This document shows positions 56,557 to 63,983 of a stretch of 64,000 nt of DNA, one piece after another. Each line of letters starts with the position of its first letter. The stretch's first letter is position 1. The translations under genes and the position numbers were made by a program. Origin of the DNA: Casp-actino8 sp964614655 (lineage in GTDB: Bacteria; Actinomycetota; Acidimicrobiia; Acidimicrobiales; Ilumatobacteraceae); contig CAZTPF010000010.1 of NCBI GenBank assembly GCA_964614655.1, positions 1 through 64,000 on the forward strand, in the 5' to 3' direction. The notes below the pieces were generated by a model. That model saw only the letters and a program-made list of their open reading frames with translations, searched no databases and was not told where the DNA came from.

Positions 56557-57579
56557 GTGCACGTCGACGTCATGACCACTCCTCTTCCGCTCACCAAGAC
56601 CGGAGACCACGCACGCCGAGCGCAGGCAGCCGGATTCTCGGGCCTGCTGTTCACCGAAGCCGGACGCACGGCGTACTTGAACGTCGGTGCCGCCGCAGTC
56701 GCGGCCCCAGGCCTCGAGCTGTCGACCGGTGTCGCCGTCGCCTTCCCGAGAAGCCCGTTCGTGACGGCGGCGACGGCATGGGAACTCCAAGAGGCATCAG
56801 GAGGTCGTTTTCGACTCGGGCTCGGCACCCAGGTGAAGACGCACGTAGTTCGTCGATACGGCGTCGACTTCGATCGACCCGGTCCGCGACTTCGGGACTA
56901 CGTGCTCGCCGTGAAGGCGTGCTTCTCGGCATTCCGCTCGGGAACTCTCGATCATCGCGGCGACTTCTACGAACTCACCTTCATCACACCCCAGTGGAGT
57001 CCGGGTCCCATCGACGCACCCGACCCCAAGGTCGACATCGCGGCGGTGAATCCGTGGATGCTCACCATGGCTGGTGAAGTCGCCGATGGCGTGCACGTCC
57101 ATCCCATCGGCGAGCCGGGTTATCTCGAACGCCACGTCCTTCCCCGAGTCGCCGAAGGTGCATCGAAGGCCGGTCGCGCCCGCTCCGACGTTTCGATCAT
57201 CGTGCCGGTGATGACCATCGTCGGCGACACGGACGAAGAACGCCACGCCGAGCGCGAACACCTACGGGCGATGCTCAGCTTCTACGGCAGCACACCCAAC
57301 TACGCATTCATCTGGGACGAGGCCGGATTCGAGGGAACGACGGCCCGAATCCGCGAGAAGCAGAAGGCCGGTGACTTCGCCGGCATGGCGACGCAGATCA
57401 CCGACGATCATCTGGCCGTGTTCACCACCGAGGCGACCTGGGACGGACTGGCCGACGAATTGCTTCACCGGTACGAAGGTGCCGCCGATCGACTCGTTCT
57501 CTACAACGCCGGACGAGATCACGATCGATTCGATCGCTACGGCGCCGTCGCCCGAGAGATCGTCCGCCGTACGTCCTGA
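56557..57579 (+). CDS. F420-dependent luciferase-like oxidoreductase (TIGR03617-like)
   Basis: A 340-aa LLM-class protein of the group that uses deazaflavin F420. HVDVMTTPLPLTKTGDHARR begins the barrel, then GFSGLLFTEAGRTAYLNVGAA, STGVAVAFPRSPFVTAATAW, and GGRFRLGLGTQVKTHVVRRYG, the phosphate-binding region. KVDIAAVNPWMLTMAGEVADG and GVHVHPIGEPGYLERHVLP are strong signatures of the TIGR03617 subset. The start is a GTG. The substrate is unknown. Confidence 0.87.
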   Translation: MHVDVMTTPLPLTKTGDHARRAQAAGFSGLLFTEAGRTAYLNVGAAAVAAPGLELSTGVAVAFPRSPFVTAATAWELQEASGGRFRLGLGTQVKTHVVRRYGVDFDRPGPRLRDYVLAVKACFSAFRSGTLDHRGDFYELTFITPQWSPGPIDAPDPKVDIAAVNPWMLTMAGEVADGVHVHPIGEPGYLERHVLPRVAEGASKAGRARSDVSIIVPVMTIVGDTDEERHAEREHLRAMLSFYGSTPNYAFIWDEAGFEGTTARIREKQKAGDFAGMATQITDDHLAVFTTEATWDGLADELLHRYEGAADRLVLYNAGRDHDRFDRYGAVAREIVRRTS

Positions 57580-57588
57580 GGCCATCGG

Positions 57589-57594
57589 TAGCCT
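57589..57594 (+). promoter_or_regulatory. -10 box TAGCCT of the MgtE-N/DUF1003 unit
   Basis: TAGCCT lies exactly 12 to 7 nt before the ATG at 57,601, only 10 nt past the preceding stop. Confidence 0.65.
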
Positions 57595-57600
57595 GCCGGC

Positions 57601-58836
57601 ATGGCCGGCGAACTGATCTATGCCTTCCGCATCATGCGCCTGCCGCTTCTCGACGCCGGTGGTGCGAGTATCGGCCGCATCGACGACGTCGTCGTCGTAC
57701 CCGGACGAGCCGGGTCGGCCCCACGGGTCGTCGGATTCACCGCCACGAGTCAGCGCCGACGCATCTTCGTGAACGCCGGCAAAGTCGGACAGATCGCCGA
57801 CGACGGCGTCCGTCTCCGTTCGTGGGACATCGACCTCAACCCCTTCAAGATCAAAAAGGGTGAACGTCTTCTCGGACGCGACGTGATCGACCGCCGCGTG
57901 AACGGTGAGACGGTCTCCGACGTCGCTCTACGCGAACGGCTCGACTCCAAGTCAGGCGGCTGGGAGGTCGCGCAAGTTCGTCTGGCCAAGCGCACCGCCC
58001 TTCGCCGTCGCCCCACTCATCGACTCGTCGAATGGGTGGAGGTGGCCTCGTTGTTCGCCGCCGTGACCGAGATGGCCGCCGAAGCCGCTCGTCTGCACGA
58101 CATGCACCCCACCGATGTCGCGGCAGTGGTTCGCTCCCTGCCGCTCGCCCAGCGACGGCAGTTGGCCGAAGCCATGGACGACGACCGTCTGGCCGACGTC
58201 CTCGAAGAACTCCCCGAGTCCGAGCAGGTCGGTCTGATCGAGGGTCTCGACATGGACCGACTCCTTGCCGTCCTCGACGAGATGGAGAGCGACGACTTGG
58301 CCGACCTTCTGGCCGAGATGCCCGGTGAGCAGCGAGCCCGCATCCTCGACGCCATGGACGACGAAGACGCCGAGCAGATGCGTCGGCTGTTGTCGTACGA
58401 GGAGGGAACCGCCGGTGGTCTCATGACACCCGAGATCATCATCCTCGGACCGACCTCCACCGTCGCCGAGGCCTTGGCCGAGATTCGCGATCCGGAATGG
58501 CTCGTGTCGATCGCGTCGCAGGTGTTCGTCTGTCGCCCTCCGTACAAATCACCCACCGGCCGCTATCTCGGTGTGGTTCACTTCCAGAGGCTCTTGCGCG
58601 AGGCGCCAAGCATGGAACTCGGACAGTGCCTGGAAACCGAACCCACCATCACTCCCGACATCAGCGACCGCGAGGTCGCCGAGCGTCTCGCCTCGTACAA
58701 CATGCTGTCGATCGGCGTGTGCGACGAAGCGGGTCGTCTGCTCGGAGCCATCACGATCGACGACGTGCTCGACCGCACGCTGCCGACCGGATGGAGACAA
58801 CGTCGTCGACACGAGACGACGTCGGTCACCACCTAA
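57601..58836 (+). CDS. Soluble MgtE N-terminal/CBS-domain protein with PRC-barrel start
   Basis: A 411-aa protein that has the regulatory half of the Mg2+ channel MgtE but no transmembrane pore. Residues 1-about 120 form two PRC-barrel-like units (LLDAGGASIGRIDDVVVVPG, RLLGRDVIDRRVNG). About 145-270 is the MgtE N superhelix with repeated LPLAQRRQLAEAM/LEELPESEQVGLIE/MPGEQRARILDAM units and EEGTAGGLMTPEIIIL. About 275-395 is a CBS pair ending AITIDDVLDRTLP. It probably senses Mg2+ or nucleotides. A DUF1003 membrane protein follows 45 nt downstream and may be its partner. Confidence 0.88.
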   Translation: MAGELIYAFRIMRLPLLDAGGASIGRIDDVVVVPGRAGSAPRVVGFTATSQRRRIFVNAGKVGQIADDGVRLRSWDIDLNPFKIKKGERLLGRDVIDRRVNGETVSDVALRERLDSKSGGWEVAQVRLAKRTALRRRPTHRLVEWVEVASLFAAVTEMAAEAARLHDMHPTDVAAVVRSLPLAQRRQLAEAMDDDRLADVLEELPESEQVGLIEGLDMDRLLAVLDEMESDDLADLLAEMPGEQRARILDAMDDEDAEQMRRLLSYEEGTAGGLMTPEIIILGPTSTVAEALAEIRDPEWLVSIASQVFVCRPPYKSPTGRYLGVVHFQRLLREAPSMELGQCLETEPTITPDISDREVAERLASYNMLSIGVCDEAGRLLGAITIDDVLDRTLPTGWRQRRRHETTSVTT

Positions 58837-58881
58837 GTCCCACCATGTGAAGTCGTCGCCCGAGACCCGAGAGGAGGTGTC

Positions 58882-59403
58882 ATGAAGGCCAGAACACGTC
58901 TGGGTGTCCCCCGTCAACGCCGTCGCATCGGAGTCCATTACGACCCCGAGGCCTTCGGACAGTTCTCCGAATCGATCGCTCGAACTCTCGGAACGGCGCG
59001 CTTCCTCGTCTGGCAGTCGTTCGTCATCGTCGCCTGGATCGGTTACAACCTCGTCGTTCCCGACTCGTGGACGTTCGACCCGTGGGGCCGAGGTCTCGTG
59101 CTCCTCACCCTCATCTTGTCGCTGCAGGCTTCGTACGCGGCTCCTCTGATCCTTCTCGCGCAGAACCGACAGGAGTCCCGCGACCGAGCTCAGTCCGACT
59201 ACGACCGGAAAGTCGCCGAACGGACCCAGGCCGACACCGAGTTCCTGGCGCGCGAGATCGCCAGCGTCCGACTATCGCTCACCGACGTGGCCACGACGCA
59301 GGACGTGCGCAATCTGGTCGACATCGACGAACTGCAGAAGAAGGTCGATCACTTGACCGAACTGGTCGAGAAGCTGTCGTCGCGTCTCGATCGCGAACAC
59401 TGA
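58882..59403 (+). CDS. DUF1003 membrane protein
   Basis: A 173-aa protein of unknown function with two transmembrane helices (FLVWQSFVIVAWIGYNLVV and LTLILSLQASYAAPLILLA, about residues 45-90), the second containing the conserved S-L-Q-A-S-Y-A-A-P-x-I-L segment. NRQESRDRAQSDYDRKVAER follows directly, and a C-terminal coiled coil (LQKKVDHLTELVEKLSSRL). DUF1003 genes commonly follow MgtE-N/CBS genes in actinobacteria, as here. GAGGAGG upstream of the ATG is a strong Shine-Dalgarno site. The 3' end overlaps the convergent fur-type gene by 55 nt. Confidence 0.9.
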   Translation: MKARTRLGVPRQRRRIGVHYDPEAFGQFSESIARTLGTARFLVWQSFVIVAWIGYNLVVPDSWTFDPWGRGLVLLTLILSLQASYAAPLILLAQNRQESRDRAQSDYDRKVAERTQADTEFLAREIASVRLSLTDVATTQDVRNLVDIDELQKKVDHLTELVEKLSSRLDREH

Positions 59404-59849
59404 TCGCATCGACCCATCAGGTCGAGCCGATGTCCGATGAGAGTGAAACCTCGATCGGCCACGAGTGACGACATTCCGTCCGAGAGCAGCGTTTCGATCT
59501 GATCGGGCAGATCGACGTCGATCACTCGCCCGCAATCGACGCACACCAGATGGTGGTGATGACCTTTCAGGTCTTCGGCGAGTTCGAAGGCGGCGCGCTC
59601 TCCGGTGGTCAACACCTTCACCACGACACCGGCTTCCTCCAGGATTCCGAGATTGCGGTACACGGAACTCTGCGGCAGTTCGTCGGTCGCCGACGTGATC
59701 TCGGTGGTCACGAGAGGATGAGACGCGTTGGCCAGAACCTCGACCAGTCTCCGGCGACCCGGTGAGTATCGCTGATCGATCGCGTCGAGACGTTCGGATG
59801 CGACGTCGTGGACACTGCGTGCGTCGCGCTGATCGTGATCGCCACCCAT
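59349..59849 (-). CDS. Fur-family transcriptional regulator
   Basis: A 166-aa metal-responsive repressor. The winged helix includes YSPGRRRLVEVLANASHPLV and SSVYRNLGILEEAGVVVKV. The dimer and metal domain has GHHHHLVCVDCGRVIDV (CxxC zinc site, about residue 105) and HRLDLMGRCDQCSRSR (second CxxC). The histidine-rich HHHH resembles zinc-sensing Zur/FurB proteins, so zinc is plausible, but iron or peroxide sensing cannot be excluded. A TACATT box lies exactly 12 to 7 nt before its ATG. Its last 55 nt overlap the DUF1003 gene, beyond the conserved part. Confidence 0.9.
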   Translation of the reverse strand: MGGDHDQRDARSVHDVASERLDAIDQRYSPGRRRLVEVLANASHPLVTTEITSATDELPQSSVYRNLGILEEAGVVVKVLTTGERAAFELAEDLKGHHHHLVCVDCGRVIDVDLPDQIETLLSDGMSSLVADRGFTLIGHRLDLMGRCDQCSRSRRDDSFSTSSVK

Positions 59850-59855
59850 ACCGAG

Positions 59856-59861
59856 AATGTA
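59856..59861 (-). promoter_or_regulatory. -10 box TACATT of the Fur-type gene
   Basis: TACATT on the minus strand lies exactly 12 to 7 nt before the ATG at 59,849. Confidence 0.6.
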
Positions 59862-59885
59862 CAGCGGGGTGCGCCGGTTGCCCGC

Positions 59886-60884
59886 TCAGTCGGACGCACC
59901 GACGTACTCGAACACGCGAATGTCGCGCTCGATGACGGCCGTCACCAGAGCGACGTCGTCGAGACGTCCGTCCCCGAGAGCGATCACACCGGACGCGTCG
60001 CGTTCACGTCGGGAGAGATGATCGGCGACCGACGCCGCCACCGACGCGGCGATCACCGCCGTACGTTCGGCGATACCCGCCACCTCGGTCACGCGTCGAC
60101 CGTCGCGCGAACCGCGAACCTCTACCCGCAGTCCACCCAAGCCACCCTCGGCGTGCGGCGGTGACATCATCGGCAGCCGAGCGGTCAATCGATCGCGACG
60201 AGTGGCCGATACCCGCGCGCTGATGCGCGACACCTCGGGAAAGGCCCGATTCAGAACGATGGGGTCGGCCAGTTCGGCGCGGTAGCAATCCTTGCCGCCC
60301 ACGGGCTCGGGGAACCACAAGAGTTCGCGTCCACTTCCGCCCGGGCGCTCGATCCATTCGTCGTCGTGCCATCCGAGTGCATCTCCGCCCAAAGCCCGGT
60401 GATGTTGACGTGCACACGACGGACCACCGGTGCCGTGGAAGGCGACGTGGATCTCGTCGACCGTGTCGAAGCGCAGAGCCAATTCGGCAGCGAGAAGTCC
60501 CGACATTCCCGGGCTAGCTGCAGCGCCGACAACCAGGCGCACCCCGTTGTCGCGTGCGCGCTCGTCGAGTGCGAGGAGTTCGTGGACGTCGTCGGGGTCA
60601 TCGGAGACCGACACGACGTCGAGGCCGCGATCGAGAAACGTCGTCGCAAGGGTGCTCTGCGGAGCCGGAGTACAGAGAACGATCGAGTGACACGACGTGT
60701 CGGAGAACGAGTCGATCGACTCGCTGAACGTGCAGTGCTCCCCGCCTCGCAACGATGCGAATGCCGATGGGTCGGTGTCGTGAGTGATCACCGAACAGCC
60801 CGACTCGATCAGCTGACGGGCCACTCGGGAGCCGACCGCTCCGAGACCGACCACACCGATCGAGAGCGGAGACCCTGGGGTCAC
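59886..60884 (-). CDS. NAD(P)-binding oxidoreductase, saccharopine dehydrogenase-like
   Basis: A 332-aa protein with an N-terminal Rossmann domain, LSIGVVGLGAVGSRVARQLI (GxGxxG, about residues 9-14), and SVITHDTDPSAFASL with the acidic residue selecting NAD. RGLDVVSVSDDPDDVHELLAL and VVGAAASPGMSGLLAAELA are typical of saccharopine/carboxynorspermidine dehydrogenase-like folds. The C-terminal part is of unknown specificity (CARQHHRALGGDALGWHDDE). The start is a GTG overlapping the stop of a 44-codon gene (GTGA). Substrate unknown. Confidence 0.75.
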   Translation of the reverse strand: MTPGSPLSIGVVGLGAVGSRVARQLIESGCSVITHDTDPSAFASLRGGEHCTFSESIDSFSDTSCHSIVLCTPAPQSTLATTFLDRGLDVVSVSDDPDDVHELLALDERARDNGVRLVVGAAASPGMSGLLAAELALRFDTVDEIHVAFHGTGGPSCARQHHRALGGDALGWHDDEWIERPGGSGRELLWFPEPVGGKDCYRAELADPIVLNRAFPEVSRISARVSATRRDRLTARLPMMSPPHAEGGLGGLRVEVRGSRDGRRVTEVAGIAERTAVIAASVAASVADHLSRRERDASGVIALGDGRLDDVALVTAVIERDIRVFEYVGASD

Positions 60885-61015
60885 GACTGCGGGCGGGACA
60901 GTTCGCGCCAGCCACCCCGCTGGGGCGGGACACCGCCACGCCCGCGCACTCGAAGTGCCGCCGCGATGAGCCCGGCGAGTGACATGGCCGCAAAGGCTCG
61001 ACGCAACATCTTCAT
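60881..61015 (-). CDS. Small single-helix membrane peptide coupled to the downstream oxidoreductase
   Basis: A 44-aa frame: MKMLRRAFAAMSLAGLIAAA, then LRVRGRGGVPPQRGGWREL and a short tail. It has a basic N-terminus, one helix, then a basic arm. A TACCGT box lies 13 to 8 nt before the ATG, and its stop overlaps the oxidoreductase GTG (GTGA). Promoter, coupling and amphipathic pattern together argue that it is a real gene and the first of its operon. Confidence 0.65.
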   Translation of the reverse strand: MKMLRRAFAAMSLAGLIAAALRVRGRGGVPPQRGGWRELSRPQS

Positions 61016-61022
61016 GCCGTCG

Positions 61023-61028
61023 ACGGTA
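61023..61028 (-). promoter_or_regulatory. -10 box TACCGT of the small-peptide/oxidoreductase unit
   Basis: TACCGT on the minus strand occupies -13 to -8 relative to the ATG at 61,015. Confidence 0.55.
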
Positions 61029-61065
61029 GCAACGCCTCGCGACCAGGGGACTAACGTTGCGACAA

Positions 61066-62277
61066 ATGTTGCTCGCCGGCGCCACCGTTTCCGATGGCTC
61101 GTCGATCGACATACGCCTCGACGGCGACCGGATCGTCGCCATCGGTCCGTCGTTGGCCCGCCGCGACGAGGACGTGGTCGATCTTCGAGGCCATCTGCTC
61201 TTTCCGGCCTTCGCCGAGCCTCATGCCCACCTCGACAAGGCCTTTCTCGCCGAACGAGTCACCAATCCGACCGGTGATCTGATGGGCGCGATCCTGGCCA
61301 TGCAGGACGCGTCGCCGACTTTCACGCAGGTCGACGTCGTCGAGCGAGCCGAACGAGCCGCACGCCTCCTCGTTTCGAACGGTGTCTCGGTCATCCGAAG
61401 CCATGCTGACACCACCTCCGATCGAGGTCTTCGCTCGGTGGAGGCCCTTGTCGAGGTGCGAGAACGACTTCGAGGAGTGGTCGACATTCAGATCGTCGCC
61501 TTGACTGGCTGGCCGATCACCGGTTTCGCCGGAGCCGACAATCGGGCCTTGCTCGCGGCGGCGCTCGACGCCGGTGCCGATCTCGTCGGTGGCTGTCCGC
61601 ATCTCGACGACGATCCGTCCGGAGCGAACTCGGTGTTCTTGGAGATCGCCGCCGAGGCCGGAGTCGGTGTCGACGTGCACACCGACGAGACCCTGAATCC
61701 GGCCATGCTGTCCCTCGAAGATCTGGCTCGACGAGTGGTGGCCGACGGATTCGCATTTCCGGTGACCGCCAGCCATTGCGTGAGCCTCGGTGTCCAGGCC
61801 GTCGACGTTCAACAGCGGGTGGCCGCGTTGGTCGCCGAGGCCGGTATCGGCATCGTGGCTCTTCCGCAGACGAACCTGTTTCTGCAAGGACGCGATCACC
61901 CGCAGTCCATGCCGCGTGCTGTGACGGCGGTCGCTGCACTGCAACGCGCCGGGGTCGACGTCGCCGCCGGTGGCGACAACCTCCAGGATCCTTTCAACCC
62001 TCTCGGCCGCGGTGATCCCCTCGAGACGGCCGGATTGATGATCGCAACGACTCACCTCCTGCCGCACGCAGCACTCGACACCGTGACGTCGGTCGCACAT
62101 CGCGTTCTTCGATCGGAAGCGAGTGACCTGACGGTCGGGTCGGTCGCCGATCTGGTGGCGATCCCGGCCGCCACCGTGCGTGAAGCGATCGCCTTCGGAC
62201 CACCGGCGCGGCACGTCTGGCATCGCGGCGTGCTCGTCTCGAGTCCGAACATTCCGTTTACACAATGTCAACAATGA
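61066..62277 (+). CDS. codA: Cytosine deaminase-type amidohydrolase
   Basis: A 403-aa metal-dependent hydrolase of the CodA family, converting cytosine to uracil and ammonia or acting on related heterocycles. Metal and active-site motifs: PAFAEPHAHLDKAFLAER (HxH), VDVHTDETLNPA (H..E), FPVTASHCVSLG, and AAGGDNLQDPFNPLGRGDPLE. The ATG at 61,066 fits the family start (MLLAGATVSDG) and has TAACGT 14 to 9 nt upstream; a TTG three codons earlier has GGGGA upstream and is the alternative. ABC importer genes follow, so it probably acts on the imported compound. Confidence 0.87.
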   Translation: MLLAGATVSDGSSIDIRLDGDRIVAIGPSLARRDEDVVDLRGHLLFPAFAEPHAHLDKAFLAERVTNPTGDLMGAILAMQDASPTFTQVDVVERAERAARLLVSNGVSVIRSHADTTSDRGLRSVEALVEVRERLRGVVDIQIVALTGWPITGFAGADNRALLAAALDAGADLVGGCPHLDDDPSGANSVFLEIAAEAGVGVDVHTDETLNPAMLSLEDLARRVVADGFAFPVTASHCVSLGVQAVDVQQRVAALVAEAGIGIVALPQTNLFLQGRDHPQSMPRAVTAVAALQRAGVDVAAGGDNLQDPFNPLGRGDPLETAGLMIATTHLLPHAALDTVTSVAHRVLRSEASDLTVGSVADLVAIPAATVREAIAFGPPARHVWHRGVLVSSPNIPFTQCQQ

Positions 62278-62396
62278 GAAGAGGTCGAAATGACAGGCAC
62301 TGACCTAGTTTTCGAAGGGAGATGCTCTCCTCGACCACCCTCCCTGGACGATCGTCAGGCACTCCTGACCACGACGTCGAATCAATGGAGCGCGTC

Positions 62397-63143
62397 GTGA
62401 CACCGTCGAGTCGTGCCGCCCTCGAATTCGATCATGTCTCGATGATCTTTCCCGACGGCACACACGCGGTCGATGACGTGTCGTTCGCGGTCGATCGGGG
62501 TGAATTCGTGACGGTCGTCGGTCCGTCCGGGTGCGGGAAATCGACGTTGTTGCGAATCGCGTCAGGACTCACCACCCATACGTCAGGCGAGTGTCGGGTC
62601 GACCGCGAACATCTCGGCTACGTCTTCCAGGACGCAACTCTTCTCCCGTGGCGCACCGTGCGTCGCAATGTCGAACTGAACGCCGAACTGCAAGGAATGC
62701 CCAAGGCGGAACGACGTCGTCGGGCGACCGACGCCATCGAGCTGGTCGGACTCACCGGGCACGAGTCGAAGTATCCCAAGCAACTGTCCGGTGGCATGAA
62801 GATGCGTTGCTCAGTGGCGCGTGCACTCGTTCTGTCGCCGTCGGTCTTCATGTTCGACGAGCCGTTCGGCGCACTCGACGAGATCACCCGCGAACGACTC
62901 AACGACGAACTGCTCCGCCTCTTCGTGCACGAGGGATTCGCCGGGCTCTTCATCACCCATTCGATCGCCGAGGCCGTGTTCCTCTCGACGCGAGTCCTGT
63001 GCATGTCCGCCCGTCCGGGTCGGATCATCGCCGACATACCGATCGAGTTCCCCTATCCCCGACAGCACGAACTGCGATACGAGGCTCGATTCGGCGAACT
63101 CTGCGGCCAGGTGGCCGAAGCCTTGAAAGAGGCCCACGGATGA
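62397..63143 (+). CDS. ABC importer ATP-binding protein (NitT/TauT type)
   Basis: A 248-aa ATPase of the nitrate/taurine/hydroxymethylpyrimidine importer class. Walker A is TVVGPSGCGKSTLLRIASG, the Q-loop YVFQDATLLPWRTVRRNVE (the LLPW pattern is characteristic of this class), the signature KQLSGGMKMRCSVARAL, Walker B SVFMFDEPFGALDEITRE and the H-loop FITHSIAEAVFLS. I start at the GTG at 62,397, with GGAG six nt upstream; ATG codons at 62,385 and 62,322 are alternatives. The stop overlaps the permease start (ATGA). Cargo is inferred from codA next door. Confidence 0.9.
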   Translation: MTPSSRAALEFDHVSMIFPDGTHAVDDVSFAVDRGEFVTVVGPSGCGKSTLLRIASGLTTHTSGECRVDREHLGYVFQDATLLPWRTVRRNVELNAELQGMPKAERRRRATDAIELVGLTGHESKYPKQLSGGMKMRCSVARALVLSPSVFMFDEPFGALDEITRERLNDELLRLFVHEGFAGLFITHSIAEAVFLSTRVLCMSARPGRIIADIPIEFPYPRQHELRYEARFGELCGQVAEALKEAHG

Positions 63144-63946
63144 ATCTTCGTGTCATCGGCACCCGCATCGTCCAATACGGCCCGGCAGTCACCGTCTTCG
63201 GTGCCTTCATCGGAGTCTGGTACCTCGTCCATCACGTGATCCTCGACGAACGTCGCCGCTTCATCGTTCCTCCTCCCCACCGAGTCATCGAAGGTGCCTT
63301 CTTGAAGTCGAAGGCCCGCTCCGAGCTGCTCGAAGGTCTCGTCAACACCGGGCGCATCGCGTTGATCGGATTCGTGATCGCCGCCGTGGCCGCTCTGTTC
63401 GGAGCCGTCGTCATGGCACTCAGCCGCGTGATGGAACGAGCTCTCTTTCCCTACGCGGTGGCCCTCCAGACCATTCCGGTTCTGGCCCTGGTCCCCCTCT
63501 TCTCGGTGTGGTTCGGTCCCACGCGTACAGCTCGGGTCGTCACGTGCGTCCTCGTCGCCCTCTTCCCGATCTTGACGAGCTTCCTGTTCGGGTTGAAGTC
63601 GGTCGATCGAGGTCATCTCGATCTCTTCCGTCTCAATCAGGCAGGAATCCGAACCCGGCTCTTCAAACTTCAGCTTCCGGCTGCTTTGCCGTCGATCTTC
63701 ACCGGCCTGCGCATCGGTGCCGGACTCTGCGTGATCGGTGCTCTGGTCGCCGACTTCTTCTTCACGCGCGGCGACATGGGGCTCGGTCGCCTGCTCAACA
63801 ATTACGCCAAACGACTCGAATACGAGAAGTTGTTCGGCGGTGTGATCTTGGCCTCGCTTCTCGGCGTGGCCATCTATGTCCTCATCGGCTGGCTGGGCAA
63901 CCGCATGTTGCGGAACTGGCACGAGTCGGAGGCTCGAGCGACATGA
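63140..63946 (+). CDS. ABC importer permease (NitT/TauT type)
   Basis: A 268-aa binding-protein-dependent permease with about six helices. VLALVPLFSVWFGPTRTARV contains the conserved P-L-x-x-x-W-F-G segment. The coupling helix region includes FRLNQAGIRTRLFKLQLPAALPSIFTGLRIGAGL (EAA-like loop followed by LPAALPSIFTGLRIG). VADFFFTRGDMGLGRLLNNYA closes the core. Coupled to the ATPase by ATGA. The next gene, which should be the substrate-binding protein, begins at the window edge. Confidence 0.92.
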   Translation: MNLRVIGTRIVQYGPAVTVFGAFIGVWYLVHHVILDERRRFIVPPPHRVIEGAFLKSKARSELLEGLVNTGRIALIGFVIAAVAALFGAVVMALSRVMERALFPYAVALQTIPVLALVPLFSVWFGPTRTARVVTCVLVALFPILTSFLFGLKSVDRGHLDLFRLNQAGIRTRLFKLQLPAALPSIFTGLRIGAGLCVIGALVADFFFTRGDMGLGRLLNNYAKRLEYEKLFGGVILASLLGVAIYVLIGWLGNRMLRNWHESEARAT

Positions 63947-63983
63947 ACCACCGCTCGCGAACCCACATCACCTGACACCATGC

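Noticed and set aside
63943..63975. Ten-codon frame overlapping the permease stop by ATGA
   Set aside because: Too short, no features, and the next real start with a strong ribosome-binding site lies at 63,998.
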